Shown: positions 44,174-53,385, counted from the stretch's first letter. The stretch: 64,000 bases of DNA from an uncultured Clostridia bacterium (GCA_944386045.1 CALWZO010000024.1:1-64000), one strand, 5' to 3'. The notes: a model not told the origin generated them from the sequence alone. A program made the numbers and translations.

Positions 44174-45751
44174 ATGCACATAGCTTTGTACAGAAAATAC
44201 AGACCAAAGACTTTCAGCGAAGTTATAGGCCAGAAATATGTTGTCCGGGCGCTGAAAAATCAGGTGGCGGAAGGCAAGATAGGCCACGCCTTTATTTTTA
44301 CGGGCACCAGGGGAACAGGCAAGACCAGCTGCGCCAAAATATTTGCCAAAGCGGTGAACTGCCTGCATCCGGTAAACGGCGAGCCCTGCCTTGAATGTGA
44401 AGTGTGCAAAGGTATAGAAAACGAATCGATATTTGATGTCACAGAAATGGACGCGGCGTCCAACAACTCTGTCGAGGACATCAGGGATGTGCTGAACGAG
44501 GTGAACTACCTGCCTGTAATGGCCAAATACCGCGTTTATATCATCGACGAAGTTCACATGCTGTCCACGCCGGCTTTCAATGCTTTGCTGAAAACACTGG
44601 AAGAGCCACCGGCCCATGTTATATTTATACTTGCCACAACCGAAATACACAAAGTGCCGGCCACAATTCTCTCCCGCTGTCAGAGGTACGATTTTACCAA
44701 GCTGACTATAGACGAGATCGCCGGAGCACTGCTGGATATTGCCGGCAAAGAGGGAATAGACCTTACCGAGCCGGCCGCAAAGCTGATAGCTTCCCTCTCT
44801 GACGGGGCTATGCGCGATGCCAACTCCATACTGGAAACCTGTATTGCCGGCAGCCGAAGGATAGACGAAGACCTGGTGGCAAACATAACCGGAGTATCCA
44901 GGGAGAATGATATATTTGATTTTGTCCGGCGGCTGTCGGATATGAACGCCGCCCTGTCTCTGCAAAAGCTTATGGAGCTGACAGCTGCCAGCGTTGACCT
45001 GAAAAGGTTGTGTGAAGAGCTGATAAGCCATTTTACCGGACTTTTGGTGGCGTCCCTGAACGGCAGCACAGCACAGCTGCTGAATGTGTCACAGGAAAAA
45101 TTTGACAGAATGCGCGCCCAGGCACAAAGCCTGCCGGCGGATTTTATATCATCAGCCATTTCACGGTTTTCTTCTGCGCTGGAAAATATTTCCAAAGGAC
45201 AAAACCCGAAAGTGGCTATGGACATAGCGGTTTACAGCCTTTGTTCCGGCATGACGCAGACCGCAATGCGGCCAAGGCAGGCAAGGCCTGCGCCTTCCGT
45301 TTCCTCAAGGCCGCGGCCCAGGGCGCAGCAGGCACCGGAGCGGCGGGAAAAGCCGGTAAATCAGCGGCCTAAACAGCATACTGCACAGCCGGTTCAGACG
45401 CCGCAGGCCCCGGTTTCGGATATGCCTGTGGAATTTGAGCAGTGGCAGCAGGTTATAGACGAAATAGCCGATGTGGATATACCTTTACATTCTTTCATAA
45501 AGAACAGCCGGGCATGGCTGTACGGCGGAGTTGTATATATAAAAGGCAATGAAAGCCTGAATAAATACATCCGCGAAAACAAGGATGTGAATGCCATTAT
45601 AAAAAAGGCAATCGCAAAGGTATGCGGCAGGGTGTATAATATAGGCGGGTTTAAAAACATCGCCCATATGTTCCGGCAGGAACAGCACAGTAGTTTGGAT
45701 GACATTCTGGCTTTGCGCGAGCGCGGAGTACAGGTGGATATAAAAGATTAA
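44174..45751 (+). CDS. dnaX: DNA polymerase III gamma/tau subunit
   Basis: 525 aa. Clamp-loader ATPase. It begins with YRKYRPKTFSEVIGQ, then Walker A FTGTRGTGKTSCAKIF near residue 40, a four-cysteine zinc module (CLHPVNGEPCLECEVC), IIDEVHMLSTPAFNALLKTL in part near residue 117 and TILSRCQRYDF near residue 162. The C-terminal region has a Pro/Gln/Arg-rich linker (about 350-410) and a tau-like end. No programmed frameshift signal is evident at the end of the catalytic part. It starts after AAGGAGGAG and precedes ybaB. Confidence 0.96.
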   Translation: MHIALYRKYRPKTFSEVIGQKYVVRALKNQVAEGKIGHAFIFTGTRGTGKTSCAKIFAKAVNCLHPVNGEPCLECEVCKGIENESIFDVTEMDAASNNSVEDIRDVLNEVNYLPVMAKYRVYIIDEVHMLSTPAFNALLKTLEEPPAHVIFILATTEIHKVPATILSRCQRYDFTKLTIDEIAGALLDIAGKEGIDLTEPAAKLIASLSDGAMRDANSILETCIAGSRRIDEDLVANITGVSRENDIFDFVRRLSDMNAALSLQKLMELTAASVDLKRLCEELISHFTGLLVASLNGSTAQLLNVSQEKFDRMRAQAQSLPADFISSAISRFSSALENISKGQNPKVAMDIAVYSLCSGMTQTAMRPRQARPAPSVSSRPRPRAQQAPERREKPVNQRPKQHTAQPVQTPQAPVSDMPVEFEQWQQVIDEIADVDIPLHSFIKNSRAWLYGGVVYIKGNESLNKYIRENKDVNAIIKKAIAKVCGRVYNIGGFKNIAHMFRQEQHSSLDDILALRERGVQVDIKD

Positions 45752-45774
45752 AATTGATTTTAAGGAGAAATATA

Positions 45775-46122
45775 ATGAAAGCAAGATTACCCCAGGGAAT
45801 GGGCGGCGGCCCGCAGAATATGAACCGGATAATCAAACAGGCCCAGAAAATGCAGGATGACATGAAAGCACTGCAGGACAGGCTGGATATGACCGAGTAC
45901 ACAGGTGAAAGCGGATCCGGTCTGGTAAAGGCTGTGGTAAACGGCAAACATGATGTTGTCAGTGTAAAAATTGACCCCAACGCCATAGACCCGGATGACA
46001 TAGAAATGCTGGAAGACCTTATTGCCGCGGCAGTAAACGATGCTGTGTCAAAAGCAAAGGCTGAAGGCGAAGCCGAGATGGCAAAAATTACAGGCGGCAT
46101 GAATGTGCCGGGCATATTCTGA
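45775..46122 (+). CDS. YbaB/EbfC family nucleoid-associated protein
   Basis: 115 aa. A small DNA-binding dimer with the family central PLLLLQARQMQ-type helix reading NMNRIIKQAQKMQDDMKALQ. ATG 45775 with AAGGAG upstream is preferred over the in-frame 45754. It lies 24 bp after dnaX and one base before recR, the standard repair-replication operon. It probably also includes no cofactor or catalytic residue. The exact function remains unclear. Confidence 0.95.
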   Translation: MKARLPQGMGGGPQNMNRIIKQAQKMQDDMKALQDRLDMTEYTGESGSGLVKAVVNGKHDVVSVKIDPNAIDPDDIEMLEDLIAAAVNDAVSKAKAEGEAEMAKITGGMNVPGIF

Positions 46123-46123
46123 T

Positions 46124-46726
46124 ATGGCCGGATACAACGCAGAGCCTTTGGAAAGACTGATATCCAACTTTTCCAGGCTGAATGGTGTGGGACGCAAGGG
46201 CGCCACAAGGATGGCTTATCAGGTGCTGTCCATGGATGAGGAAAGCGCAAAAGAGTTTGCCCGGGCGATACTTGATGTCCACACAAAAATAAAAAGATGC
46301 CCTGTATGCCAAAATTTTACCGACAGGGAAATATGTCCGATATGTTCTTCTGACAAAAGGGACAAAAGCACGATATGTATCGTGGAAAGCCCCAAAGATG
46401 TGGCTACCTTTGAAAAAACAAGAGAATATAAAGGATTATATCATGTCCTGCACGGACTGATTTCGCCCATGGACGGAATTACAGCGGAACAGCTGACTGT
46501 AAAGGAACTGCTGTCCAGGCTTTCGGACGGGCAGGTAAAGGAGGTTATCATGGCCACCAGCCCCACGGTGGAGGGGGAAACAACGGCCATGTATATATCC
46601 CGACTTATAAAGCCTTTGGGAGTGAAAGTGACCAGGCTGGCCTATGGCCTGCCGGTGGGCGCCTCCCTGGAATACGCGGACGAAGTAACACTGTACCGCG
46701 CATTGGAAGGCAGAAGAGAAATGTAA
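46124..46726 (+). CDS. recR: Recombination protein RecR
   Basis: 200 aa, complete. With RecF/RecO it loads RecA at gaps. Helix-hairpin-helix N terminus (LNGVGRKGATRMAYQVL), zinc finger CPVCQNFTDREICPIC near residue 57, and TOPRIM domain TICIVESPKDVATFEKT near 81. ATG 46124 directly follows the ybaB stop (TGATATG); an earlier in-frame Met lies inside ybaB. It closes the dnaX-ybaB-recR transcript. Confidence 0.97.
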   Translation: MAGYNAEPLERLISNFSRLNGVGRKGATRMAYQVLSMDEESAKEFARAILDVHTKIKRCPVCQNFTDREICPICSSDKRDKSTICIVESPKDVATFEKTREYKGLYHVLHGLISPMDGITAEQLTVKELLSRLSDGQVKEVIMATSPTVEGETTAMYISRLIKPLGVKVTRLAYGLPVGASLEYADEVTLYRALEGRREM

Positions 46727-46728
46727 GC

Positions 46729-46757
46729 AAGGCGCGGCACTGCCGCGCTTTTTTGTT
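46729..46757 (+). terminator. Terminator of dnaX-ybaB-recR
   Basis: GCGCGGCA/TGCCGCGC stem with a tiny loop and flanking AA/TT, followed by TTTTTTG, right after the recR stop. Confidence 0.9.
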
Positions 46758-46885
46758 TTTCGATGTAAAACATTTGTATTGAATATTATGTAAAATGTAT
46801 ATTGAAAAAATGCAAAAATTGTCATATTATAGTAATTGATAATGTATAAACTTTCTTTGTAACGATTTGACAACGAGGTGGAAAT

Positions 46886-47320
46886 ATGGCTAAAAAGTTT
46901 TTGCTGGTAGACAGCGATGTGTTGCCGGATGTGTTTTTGAAGGTTGTGAAAGCCAAAGAACTTCTTGCGGCCGGGCAGGCGAAAAATCTTTCTGCTGCGG
47001 CAAAAGAAGTAAACATATCCAGAAGCGCCCTGTACAAGTATAAAGACAGGGTTTTTGATGTAAGCGAGACAAAAACGGTGGTTGCCGTTCATGTGGTTTT
47101 GCTTGACGAGTTGGGCGCGCTGCAAAATCTGCTGCAAATAATAGCCAAAAACAATATAAGCATAGTAACCATAACACAGGCGGCCCCGGTGGACGGCACA
47201 GCGGCAGTTTCCCTTACCCTGAAGGTAAAAGATATGGTCGGTGATGTGGACTCCCTGGTGGAAGAGATGAGAAGGCAGTCTTTTGTGGTTGCTGCAAAAA
47301 GGATAATGCGGGATATTTAA
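46886..47320 (+). CDS. ACT domain-containing protein (UPF0735/PheB-like)
   Basis: 144 aa. The N-terminal half has a helix-turn-helix-like block AAKEVNISRSALYKYKDRV (residues about 32-50), and the C-terminal half an ACT domain (LLDELGALQNLLQIIAKNNI and so on), the UPF0735 architecture. ACT domains bind amino acids, and these proteins often neighbour homoserine dehydrogenase or aspartokinase. Here an aspartokinase-like protein follows by 1 bp. The exact function is unknown; an amino-acid-responsive regulator is the best guess. Confidence 0.9.
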   Translation: MAKKFLLVDSDVLPDVFLKVVKAKELLAAGQAKNLSAAAKEVNISRSALYKYKDRVFDVSETKTVVAVHVVLLDELGALQNLLQIIAKNNISIVTITQAAPVDGTAAVSLTLKVKDMVGDVDSLVEEMRRQSFVVAAKRIMRDI

Positions 47321-47321
47321 G

Positions 47322-48293
47322 ATGGCTTTTGTTGTAAAGTATGTTGATAATTGTGCCGAAAACAATGCGGATGTTTTTGCCCTGTGCGCTGAAGATCTGG
47401 AAAACGACAGCAGGGTTGTTTTGGTTTGCGCCAAAGAATTTGCCCCCAGATATTACGGCACAGGAATAAAAATTCTGTATAATTATACCGAACTCAGCCG
47501 GTGTGATGACAGCATAGTGCTGCTGGTTGCCGGCAGCAGACGGCGGGAGGCCGCTGTGGAATGCGCCAATGCCCTGTACGGACGGGAATGCCATGTTTAT
47601 ATAAAAAATGACGGGTTGTTTACAGCCGATCCCTCCACCAATCCCTTTGCAAAAAGGATTGAGAAAATTGATTATGACGAGGCGCTGGAAATCTGTTCCT
47701 GCGGCTATAATGCCATCAGCCGGGACATGGTGGAACTTGCCAAAAAGTACGGCGTGGAAATACATCTGAAATCCTACCTGCTGCCATCAGGGAAAGGGAC
47801 AGTGATAAAAGAAGTCCTGGGAATGGGCTCGGCTTTGGTAAAAGGAGTTATAAAAGAGCCGAATATATGTATAATATCCCTTGTGGATATACCGGACATA
47901 AAAGGCATATCTTACCAGATTTTTCAGGCTATCAGCGATGCGGGCATAGTGGTTGATATAATATCCCTTCCGGCCTCTTCCTACGGCAAACAGGACATAA
48001 GCTTTACCATCGGCAAACAGGACAAACTGAAAGCAGAAAGAATTTTAAAACAAAAGCAAAACCGGCTGGGATTTACACAGCTGGTGATAAATGACAATGT
48101 GGCCAAAATATCTGTGGTTGGCGCAGCGCTTCAGTCCAGCCGCGGCGTGGCTGCGTCGGTGTTCAAAATACTTTACGAAAACGATATCAGCCTTCGACTG
48201 ATAAACACCAGCGAGATAAAAATATCGGTTGTAATCGACAAAGAGCTGTCTGATCTGGCAGTACAGAAAATTCACGAAGTTTTCATTGATTAG
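47322..48293 (+). CDS. Aspartokinase-like protein with a degenerate, shortened catalytic domain
   Basis: 323 aa, about 80 residues shorter than active aspartokinases. The C-terminal half (residues about 178-323) is a clear pair of aspartokinase ACT domains (VDIPDIKGISYQIFQAISDA and AKISVVGAALQSSRGVAAS). The middle keeps FTADPSTNPFAKRI and a SYDEALEL-like IDYDEALEICSCG. But the N-terminal KFGGTS is KYVDNC, the GRGGSD nucleotide motif is SRRREAA, and much of the region between is missing. It may bind lysine or threonine without kinase activity. The frame is intact with no internal stop. It sits in an operon with an ACT-HTH protein, so an amino-acid sensor is plausible. Confidence 0.8.
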   Translation: MAFVVKYVDNCAENNADVFALCAEDLENDSRVVLVCAKEFAPRYYGTGIKILYNYTELSRCDDSIVLLVAGSRRREAAVECANALYGRECHVYIKNDGLFTADPSTNPFAKRIEKIDYDEALEICSCGYNAISRDMVELAKKYGVEIHLKSYLLPSGKGTVIKEVLGMGSALVKGVIKEPNICIISLVDIPDIKGISYQIFQAISDAGIVVDIISLPASSYGKQDISFTIGKQDKLKAERILKQKQNRLGFTQLVINDNVAKISVVGAALQSSRGVAASVFKILYENDISLRLINTSEIKISVVIDKELSDLAVQKIHEVFID

Positions 48294-48315
48294 GCTCAAA
48301 TGAGCCTTTTTAATT
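48292..48315 (+). terminator. Terminator after the aspartokinase-like gene
   Basis: AGGCTCA/TGAGCCT stem with a 2-nt centre that would open to a 4-6 nt loop, followed by TTTTTAATTT. The stem begins in the stop codon. Confidence 0.8.
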
Positions 48316-48383
48316 TATCTGATATGTGGTAATATTATATATTAGGTAAATTGTAATTAAATTTTTTATATAAACCAGGTGAA

Positions 48384-49637
48384 ATGATGAAAAGAGAACA
48401 AATTGCTCCGAATGTGTTTCTTACTCAGCTTCCGAATGAAAAGTTCAAACGCAACAGGCTGAGTATAAACCTTATAGTGCCCAACGCAAAGGAAAAGGCC
48501 ACTATGTATGCTCTTCTTCCGGGATTGCTGGAAAGGGCTTACCGGGATTACCCTACAATGCAGGAATTGTCCAGAAAACTTAACCGCATGTACGCGGCAC
48601 AATTGTCCGCCACCACCTCGGTCATCGGTGCAAACCGCTGTATGAGATTTACGGTCCAGGGCATAAAAAATGAATACTGCCTTGCCGGTGAAGACCTGCT
48701 GTCGGAAATGTGCGATGTATTGCTGGGTGTGATATTCCGCCCATGCTTGGAAAACGGCGCATTTATACCGGAATGGCTGGAAGTGGAAAAGTTCAAGCTG
48801 AAAGAAGAAATAGAAGGCGAAATAAACGACAAACGCGGATACTGCATTAAAAATGCCCGCAGAAAGTTTTTCAAGGACAGCCTCAACGGTGTGGAAAGGC
48901 TGGGATATATAGAAGAAATAGACGATATAACGCCACAGAAGCTGTACGATTGTTATAAAGAACTGCTGGATACAGCCGTGGTGGAAATATATATAACCGC
49001 CAACAACCGGAAGACAGTAAAGGAAAAGCTGGTGTCGGCCTCTGCCTTTGAAAGAAGCGCCAGCGCCGCAATACTGCCCATAACAGTTGAAGAGTGTACA
49101 GATGTTGCCAGCCACACAGAGTGCATCAACACTACACAGGGTAAAGTGTGCCTGCTGTATACCACACGCAGAAAGCTGACAGAAGATGAAAGGTATCACA
49201 TGCTGGTGGCCAGCGCGCTGTACGGCGGCACTGCTTCCTCCAGGCTTTTCAAAAATGTAAGGGAAAAGCAGAGCCTTTGTTACTACTGCGCGGCCGGCTT
49301 TAACGCCTTTACCTCATCCCTCAGCGTGGACTCCGGTGTGGAACATCAGAACACCGACCGCACCATTCAGGCGGTCCAGGACGAACTGGATCGGATGATA
49401 GACGGTGAAATCAGCCGGGAAGAAATTCTGGAAACCAAACTGATAATAAAAAATAATCTGAAAGCCAATTATGACGGACTTCACGGCCTGGAAGCCTGGT
49501 ATTTGAATGAAGCCATAAGGGGAACGGGTTTTACCCCGGAACAGGTTATGGAAAAGGTGGATAAAGTTACAGCCCGGGATATCAAAAATGTGCTTAAACT
49601 TTTAAATCTGAATGTAGTTTACACAATATCAAAATAG
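48384..49637 (+). CDS. yfmF: M16 peptidase-like protein YfmF
   Basis: 417 aa. An M16 zinc-peptidase fold without the catalytic HxxEH: where active members have it, this one reads LLPGLLERAYRDYP. It matches the inactive YfmF half of a YfmF-YfmH pair; in some databases these are called EF-P 5-aminopentanol modification-associated proteins. It is likely a chaperone-like partner of the next protein. The ATG codon at 48384 is doubled (ATGATG). Confidence 0.93.
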   Translation: MMKREQIAPNVFLTQLPNEKFKRNRLSINLIVPNAKEKATMYALLPGLLERAYRDYPTMQELSRKLNRMYAAQLSATTSVIGANRCMRFTVQGIKNEYCLAGEDLLSEMCDVLLGVIFRPCLENGAFIPEWLEVEKFKLKEEIEGEINDKRGYCIKNARRKFFKDSLNGVERLGYIEEIDDITPQKLYDCYKELLDTAVVEIYITANNRKTVKEKLVSASAFERSASAAILPITVEECTDVASHTECINTTQGKVCLLYTTRRKLTEDERYHMLVASALYGGTASSRLFKNVREKQSLCYYCAAGFNAFTSSLSVDSGVEHQNTDRTIQAVQDELDRMIDGEISREEILETKLIIKNNLKANYDGLHGLEAWYLNEAIRGTGFTPEQVMEKVDKVTARDIKNVLKLLNLNVVYTISK

Positions 49638-49646
49638 AGGTTGATT

Positions 49647-50924
49647 ATGTCAGAGATAAAAAATAATGTTTTGAATGAAAGTTATCAGGTGGTCCGGACG
49701 GAAAACGGCCCGCTGGTGGCTTGCTATACAATGCCGGGGTATAACGCGGTTCATGCCGTGTTTGCCACCAACTTTGGCTCGGTGGACAGAAGCTTTGTGA
49801 TGAACGGCAAAAAATATGATATTCCGGCCGGTGTGGCCCATTTTCTGGAACATAAGATGTTTGAAAACGAAGACGGAGACGCCTTTGACAAATATGCCAG
49901 AACCGGCGCCAATGCCAACGCCTTTACCAGTTTTGACAAAACCTGCTATATATTCACCGCCACAGACAATGTGGACGAATCTCTGGATATACTGCTCAGT
50001 TTTGTCACAACACCGTATTTCACCCCGCAGACAGTGGAAAAAGAGCAGGGGATAATCGGACAGGAAATAAAAATGTATGACGACAGCGCCAACTGGCGCC
50101 TGCTTTTCGGGGTGCTGGAAGGTCTGTATCAAAAACATACAGTAAGGGACGATATAGCCGGAACGGTGGAAAGCATATCACAGATAACAGACAAAATGCT
50201 TTACGATTGTGCCAAGGCGTTTTATTCTCCGTCACAGATGCTGTTGTCCGTGGCAGGCAATATAACCATGGACAGGGTGCTGGCAGCCTGCGAAAGGGCC
50301 GGGTTCAAGGCTGATGAATTACAGGTGAAAAAAATCAGCCAGGAAGAGCCGGACGAAATCAACTACCGGAGCAAAACCATACAGATGCCGGTATCTGTTC
50401 CTCTTGTGGCTGTGGGCTATAAGGAAAAAATGTCAAACCCGGTGACTACAAAAGAGGCTATCGCCGGAAACATTATAATGGATATTCTCACCGGCTCCAC
50501 CAGCAAACTGTTCAACAAACTTTACGATCTCAACATTGTAAACGGAACTTTTGAAGGTGAAATTTTTTCCGGTGATGACTACTACGCCTCAATTATTTCA
50601 GGCGAAACAGCACATCCGGAAAAGCTGATAGAAGAAATTCAGAACGCGGTTGATACGCTGAAAAAAGAAGGGATCAGCCGGGATGACTTTATCATATCAA
50701 AAAATCATATGTACGGCAGTATGATAGTAGATTTTGAAAATGTGGAGGAAGTGGCCACAAATATCGTGGTTTCGCACTTTAAAGGCGAAAATATCTATAC
50801 GCCGCTGGAAACCTTAAGCAAAATAACATTGGAAGATGTCAACAGCCAGCTGCAAAAAATGTTCAGAGATGACAGGTGCACAATTTTTACCGTGATGCCT
50901 TTGGAGAATGAGGATGATAAATAA
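49647..50924 (+). CDS. yfmH: M16 metallopeptidase YfmH
   Basis: 425 aa. The catalytic inverted zinc motif is present as AHFLEHKMFE (HFLEH, near residue 65), with the downstream glutamate region. It partners YfmF, overlaps lgt by 11 bp and starts after AGAGG. The in-frame ATG 49647 is chosen over TTG 49641. Its substrate is unknown; a role linked to EF-P modification has been proposed for B. subtilis homologues. Confidence 0.94.
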   Translation: MSEIKNNVLNESYQVVRTENGPLVACYTMPGYNAVHAVFATNFGSVDRSFVMNGKKYDIPAGVAHFLEHKMFENEDGDAFDKYARTGANANAFTSFDKTCYIFTATDNVDESLDILLSFVTTPYFTPQTVEKEQGIIGQEIKMYDDSANWRLLFGVLEGLYQKHTVRDDIAGTVESISQITDKMLYDCAKAFYSPSQMLLSVAGNITMDRVLAACERAGFKADELQVKKISQEEPDEINYRSKTIQMPVSVPLVAVGYKEKMSNPVTTKEAIAGNIIMDILTGSTSKLFNKLYDLNIVNGTFEGEIFSGDDYYASIISGETAHPEKLIEEIQNAVDTLKKEGISRDDFIISKNHMYGSMIVDFENVEEVATNIVVSHFKGENIYTPLETLSKITLEDVNSQLQKMFRDDRCTIFTVMPLENEDDK

Positions 50925-51783
50925 TATTCAATTTCCGCGCCTGGGGCTGGAATTTACAGTCAACAGGGTTGCTTTTTCAATTTTTGGCCTGGATATATAC
51001 TGGTATGGTCTTATTCTGACCGGCGGTATGCTGGCGGCGGTCCTGGTGTCTTTCTATCTGGCAAAGAAGCTGGATATTGATACCGATAAAATGCTGGATG
51101 TAATCATGGTCGGCGGCATTATGGGCGTGGTCTGCGCCAGGGCCTATTATGTGGCTTTTGCACCTTTTGAATACAACAGCCTGTGGGATATGATAAATAT
51201 CAGGGACGGCGGCCTGGGAATATACGGCGGCGTTATCGGCGCTTTTGCTTTCGGCTGGCTGGCCTGCCGCTGGAGAAAACTGGACTTTCTCAATATGGCC
51301 GATATAACAGGCGTCTGCCTTCTGCTGGGTCAGGGTATCGGACGCTGGGGGAATTTTGTAAACCAGGAGGCTTTCGGCACCAACACAGACGGACTTTTCG
51401 GAATGATAAGCGAAGGTACAACAGCCTATCTGCAAAGGACGGCCTCGTACCTTGCGTTACAGGGAATAACAGTGGACCCGTACGCCCCGGTACACCCCAC
51501 ATTTTTATATGAATCCGTGTGGTGTCTTGTGGGATTTGCAGTCTTGATGCTGTATTTCAACAAAAGAAAGTTCAAAGGCGAGCTGATCTTAATTTATGCT
51601 GTCTGGTACGGCATAGGAAGATTTGTCATAGAAGGTCTGCGCACAGACAGCCTGGAAATAATTCCCGGTCTGAGGACATCTCAGGTGGTTGCGCTGGTGT
51701 CTGTGGCTGTGGGCGCGGCTGTGCTTATATATAATTACATCAGGTTAAAAAAGGCGGGCAGTAAAGATGTTGTCAACGGATAA
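50914..51783 (+). CDS. lgt: Prolipoprotein diacylglyceryl transferase
   Basis: 289 aa, seven membrane segments. It transfers diacylglycerol from phosphatidylglycerol to lipobox cysteines. Signature GRWGNFVNQEAFG near residue 145 and the DGGLGIYGGVIGA block near residue 93. It serves lipoproteins such as those at 4605, 15523 and 16143. Two ATG codons are close (50908, 50914); 50914 has better spacing from GGAG. It overlaps yfmH by 11 bp and folD by 17 bp. Confidence 0.96.
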   Translation: MINNIQFPRLGLEFTVNRVAFSIFGLDIYWYGLILTGGMLAAVLVSFYLAKKLDIDTDKMLDVIMVGGIMGVVCARAYYVAFAPFEYNSLWDMINIRDGGLGIYGGVIGAFAFGWLACRWRKLDFLNMADITGVCLLLGQGIGRWGNFVNQEAFGTNTDGLFGMISEGTTAYLQRTASYLALQGITVDPYAPVHPTFLYESVWCLVGFAVLMLYFNKRKFKGELILIYAVWYGIGRFVIEGLRTDSLEIIPGLRTSQVVALVSVAVGAAVLIYNYIRLKKAGSKDVVNG

Positions 51784-52624
51784 AATAATAAGCGGCAAGG
51801 AAGTGGCCGCAAACATAAAACAGCAGGTAAAGCGGGATGTGGAAAAGCTGAACCGGCAGGGAATTTACCCCAAGCTGAGCGTTATAATGGTCGGTGAAGA
51901 CCCGGCCAGCATGGCTTATGTAAAAGGAAAACACAAAGACTGTGCCGAGTGCGGCATTATTTCAGAGAACATAACATTTCCCGACAGTATAACACAGCGG
52001 GAACTGCTGCGGGAGATAGAAAGACTGAATGCAGACAGCACAGTGCACGGTATACTGGTGCAGCTGCCATTGCCGAAACAGATTGATGAATACGCGGTCA
52101 TAAACGCAATATCCCCTTCAAAGGATGTGGATGGTTTTACCGCGGTAAATGTGGGAAACCTCAACATAGGCAAGGACTGTTTTGTCCCCTGCACCCCCCA
52201 GGGCTGTATTGATATGCTGGACCGGGCGGGCGTGGACCTTATGGGCAAAGATGTGGTGGTCATCGGCCGCAGCAACATTGTCGGCAAGCCGGTGGCAACA
52301 CTGGTGCTTAAACGCAGTGCCACAGTCACCATATGCCATTCCAGGACACAGAACATAGCCGACAAAACCAGAAATGCCGATATAGTGATTGTCGCAGTGG
52401 GCAAAGCCGGTTTTCTCACCGGTGACATGCTGAAACCCGGCGCAGTTGTGATAGATGTGGGCATAAACCGCGGCCGGGACGGAAAACTTTGCGGTGATGC
52501 CGATTTTGCCTCATGTATTGATGTGGTTTCCAAAATAACCCCCGTGCCCGGAGGCGTGGGTCTGATGACCAGGGCAAACCTGCTTAAAAACACCGTAAAA
52601 AGCGCACAGAATATAGGAAAATAG
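51767..52624 (+). CDS. folD: Methylenetetrahydrofolate dehydrogenase / cyclohydrolase
   Basis: 285 aa. It interconverts methylene- and formyl-THF. Motifs: PASMAYVKGKHKDCAECGI near residue 45 with the catalytic lysine, VHGILVQLPLPKQID near residue 93, and PGGVGLMTRANLLKNT near residue 261, where PGGVGPMT is the usual form. It overlaps lgt and ends 120 bp before the rplU leader. It would supply methylene-THF to ThyX. Confidence 0.95.
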   Translation: MLSTDKIISGKEVAANIKQQVKRDVEKLNRQGIYPKLSVIMVGEDPASMAYVKGKHKDCAECGIISENITFPDSITQRELLREIERLNADSTVHGILVQLPLPKQIDEYAVINAISPSKDVDGFTAVNVGNLNIGKDCFVPCTPQGCIDMLDRAGVDLMGKDVVVIGRSNIVGKPVATLVLKRSATVTICHSRTQNIADKTRNADIVIVAVGKAGFLTGDMLKPGAVVIDVGINRGRDGKLCGDADFASCIDVVSKITPVPGGVGLMTRANLLKNTVKSAQNIGK

Positions 52625-52635
52625 CATATTTATCG

Positions 52636-52664
52636 TTGACATTTGACAGTTTATATGGTATCAT
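52636..52664 (+). promoter_or_regulatory. Promoter of rplU-rpmA
   Basis: TTGACA (52636-52641), 17 bp, TATCAT (52659-52664). A second TTGACA at 52643-52648 has poor spacing. Confidence 0.7.
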
Positions 52665-52667
52665 TAT

Positions 52668-52735
52668 TTAGCCGCATGTAGAGGGTACATAAGACGCCGC
52701 AGGGCGCACCCGGTTCAGCGAGCCCTAAATAATGA
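52668..52735 (+). promoter_or_regulatory. Ribosomal protein L21 leader RNA
   Basis: A structured leader between the promoter and rplU: TTATTTAGCCGCATGTAGAG, then GTACATAAGACGCCGCAGGGC in part, and AGCGAGCCCTAAATAATGAG, whose TTATTTAG/CTAAATAA arms close the structure. It resembles the Firmicute L21 leader, thought to bind L21 and repress its own operon. Confidence 0.85.
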
Positions 52736-52746
52736 GAGGATTAAAA

Positions 52747-53058
52747 ATGAAAGCAGTATTTGTTACCGGTGGCAAACAGTATTCAGTTTGCGAAGGCGAT
52801 GTAGTATACATCGAAAAACTCAATGCACAGGCTGACGAAACAGTTACTTTTGAAGAAGTATTGTTCGTAGGCGAAGGTGCAGACGCAAAGTTCGGCACAC
52901 CCGTTGTTGAAGGTGCTAAAGTTGAAGCCAAAGTTGTTAAAAACGGCAAAGGCAAAAAACTGAACATCATCACTTACAAACCCAAAAAAGGTTCCGCAAG
53001 AAGAATGGGTCACAGACAGCCGTACACCAAAGTTGAAATCACTAAAATAGTTGGTTAA
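52747..53058 (+). CDS. rplU: 50S ribosomal protein L21
   Basis: 103 aa, the usual length. It binds 23S rRNA. It begins [18 protein letters not shown] and has the C-terminal [21 protein letters not shown] rRNA-binding block (in part). ATG 52747 is chosen over a frame from 52732 because of GAGAGGA. rpmA follows after 23 bp with no gene for the L27 protease Prp between them. The L21 leader controls the unit. Confidence 0.98.
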   Translation: MKAVFVTGGKQYSVCEGDVVYIEKLNAQADETVTFEEVLFVGEGADAKFGTPVVEGAKVEAKVVKNGKGKKLNIITYKPKKGSARRMGHRQPYTKVEITKIVG

Positions 53059-53081
53059 TTTTCTAAGGGAGGAATTGAATA

Positions 53082-53336
53082 ATGGCACATAAGAAGGGCG
53101 TTGGTTCTACCAAGAACGGTCGTGATTCCGAGTCAAAAAGACTTGGCGCAAAAAGAGCAGATGGCCAGGTTGTAAAAGCCGGCAACATCCTCGTTCGTCA
53201 GAGAGGCACTCATATTCACCCCGGTGAAAATGTAGGCCGCGGCAGCGATGATACATTGTTTGCTCTTGTAGACGGTACAGTTAAATTTGAAAGACTGGGC
53301 CGTGACAAAAAACAGGTAAGCGTTTACGCAAAATAA
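53082..53336 (+). CDS. rpmA: 50S ribosomal protein L27
   Basis: 84 aa. It reaches into the peptidyl-transferase centre. The sequence starts [19 protein letters not shown] with no N-terminal extension before AHKKG. Many Firmicutes make L27 with a cleaved leader and carry prp between rplU and rpmA; here both are absent. AGGGAGGAA lies ahead of the ATG. A terminator follows. Confidence 0.98.
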   Translation: MAHKKGVGSTKNGRDSESKRLGAKRADGQVVKAGNILVRQRGTHIHPGENVGRGSDDTLFALVDGTVKFERLGRDKKQVSVYAK

Positions 53337-53345
53337 GATAAACAA

Positions 53346-53385
53346 CCAACCCGAGCTTACACCAAGTTCGGGTTTTGTTTTTGAA
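53346..53385 (+). terminator. Terminator of rplU-rpmA
   Basis: AACCCGAGCTT/AAGTTCGGGTT stem (one G-T pair) with a 5-nt loop, then TTTGTTTTTG, about 12 nt after the rpmA stop. Confidence 0.9.
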
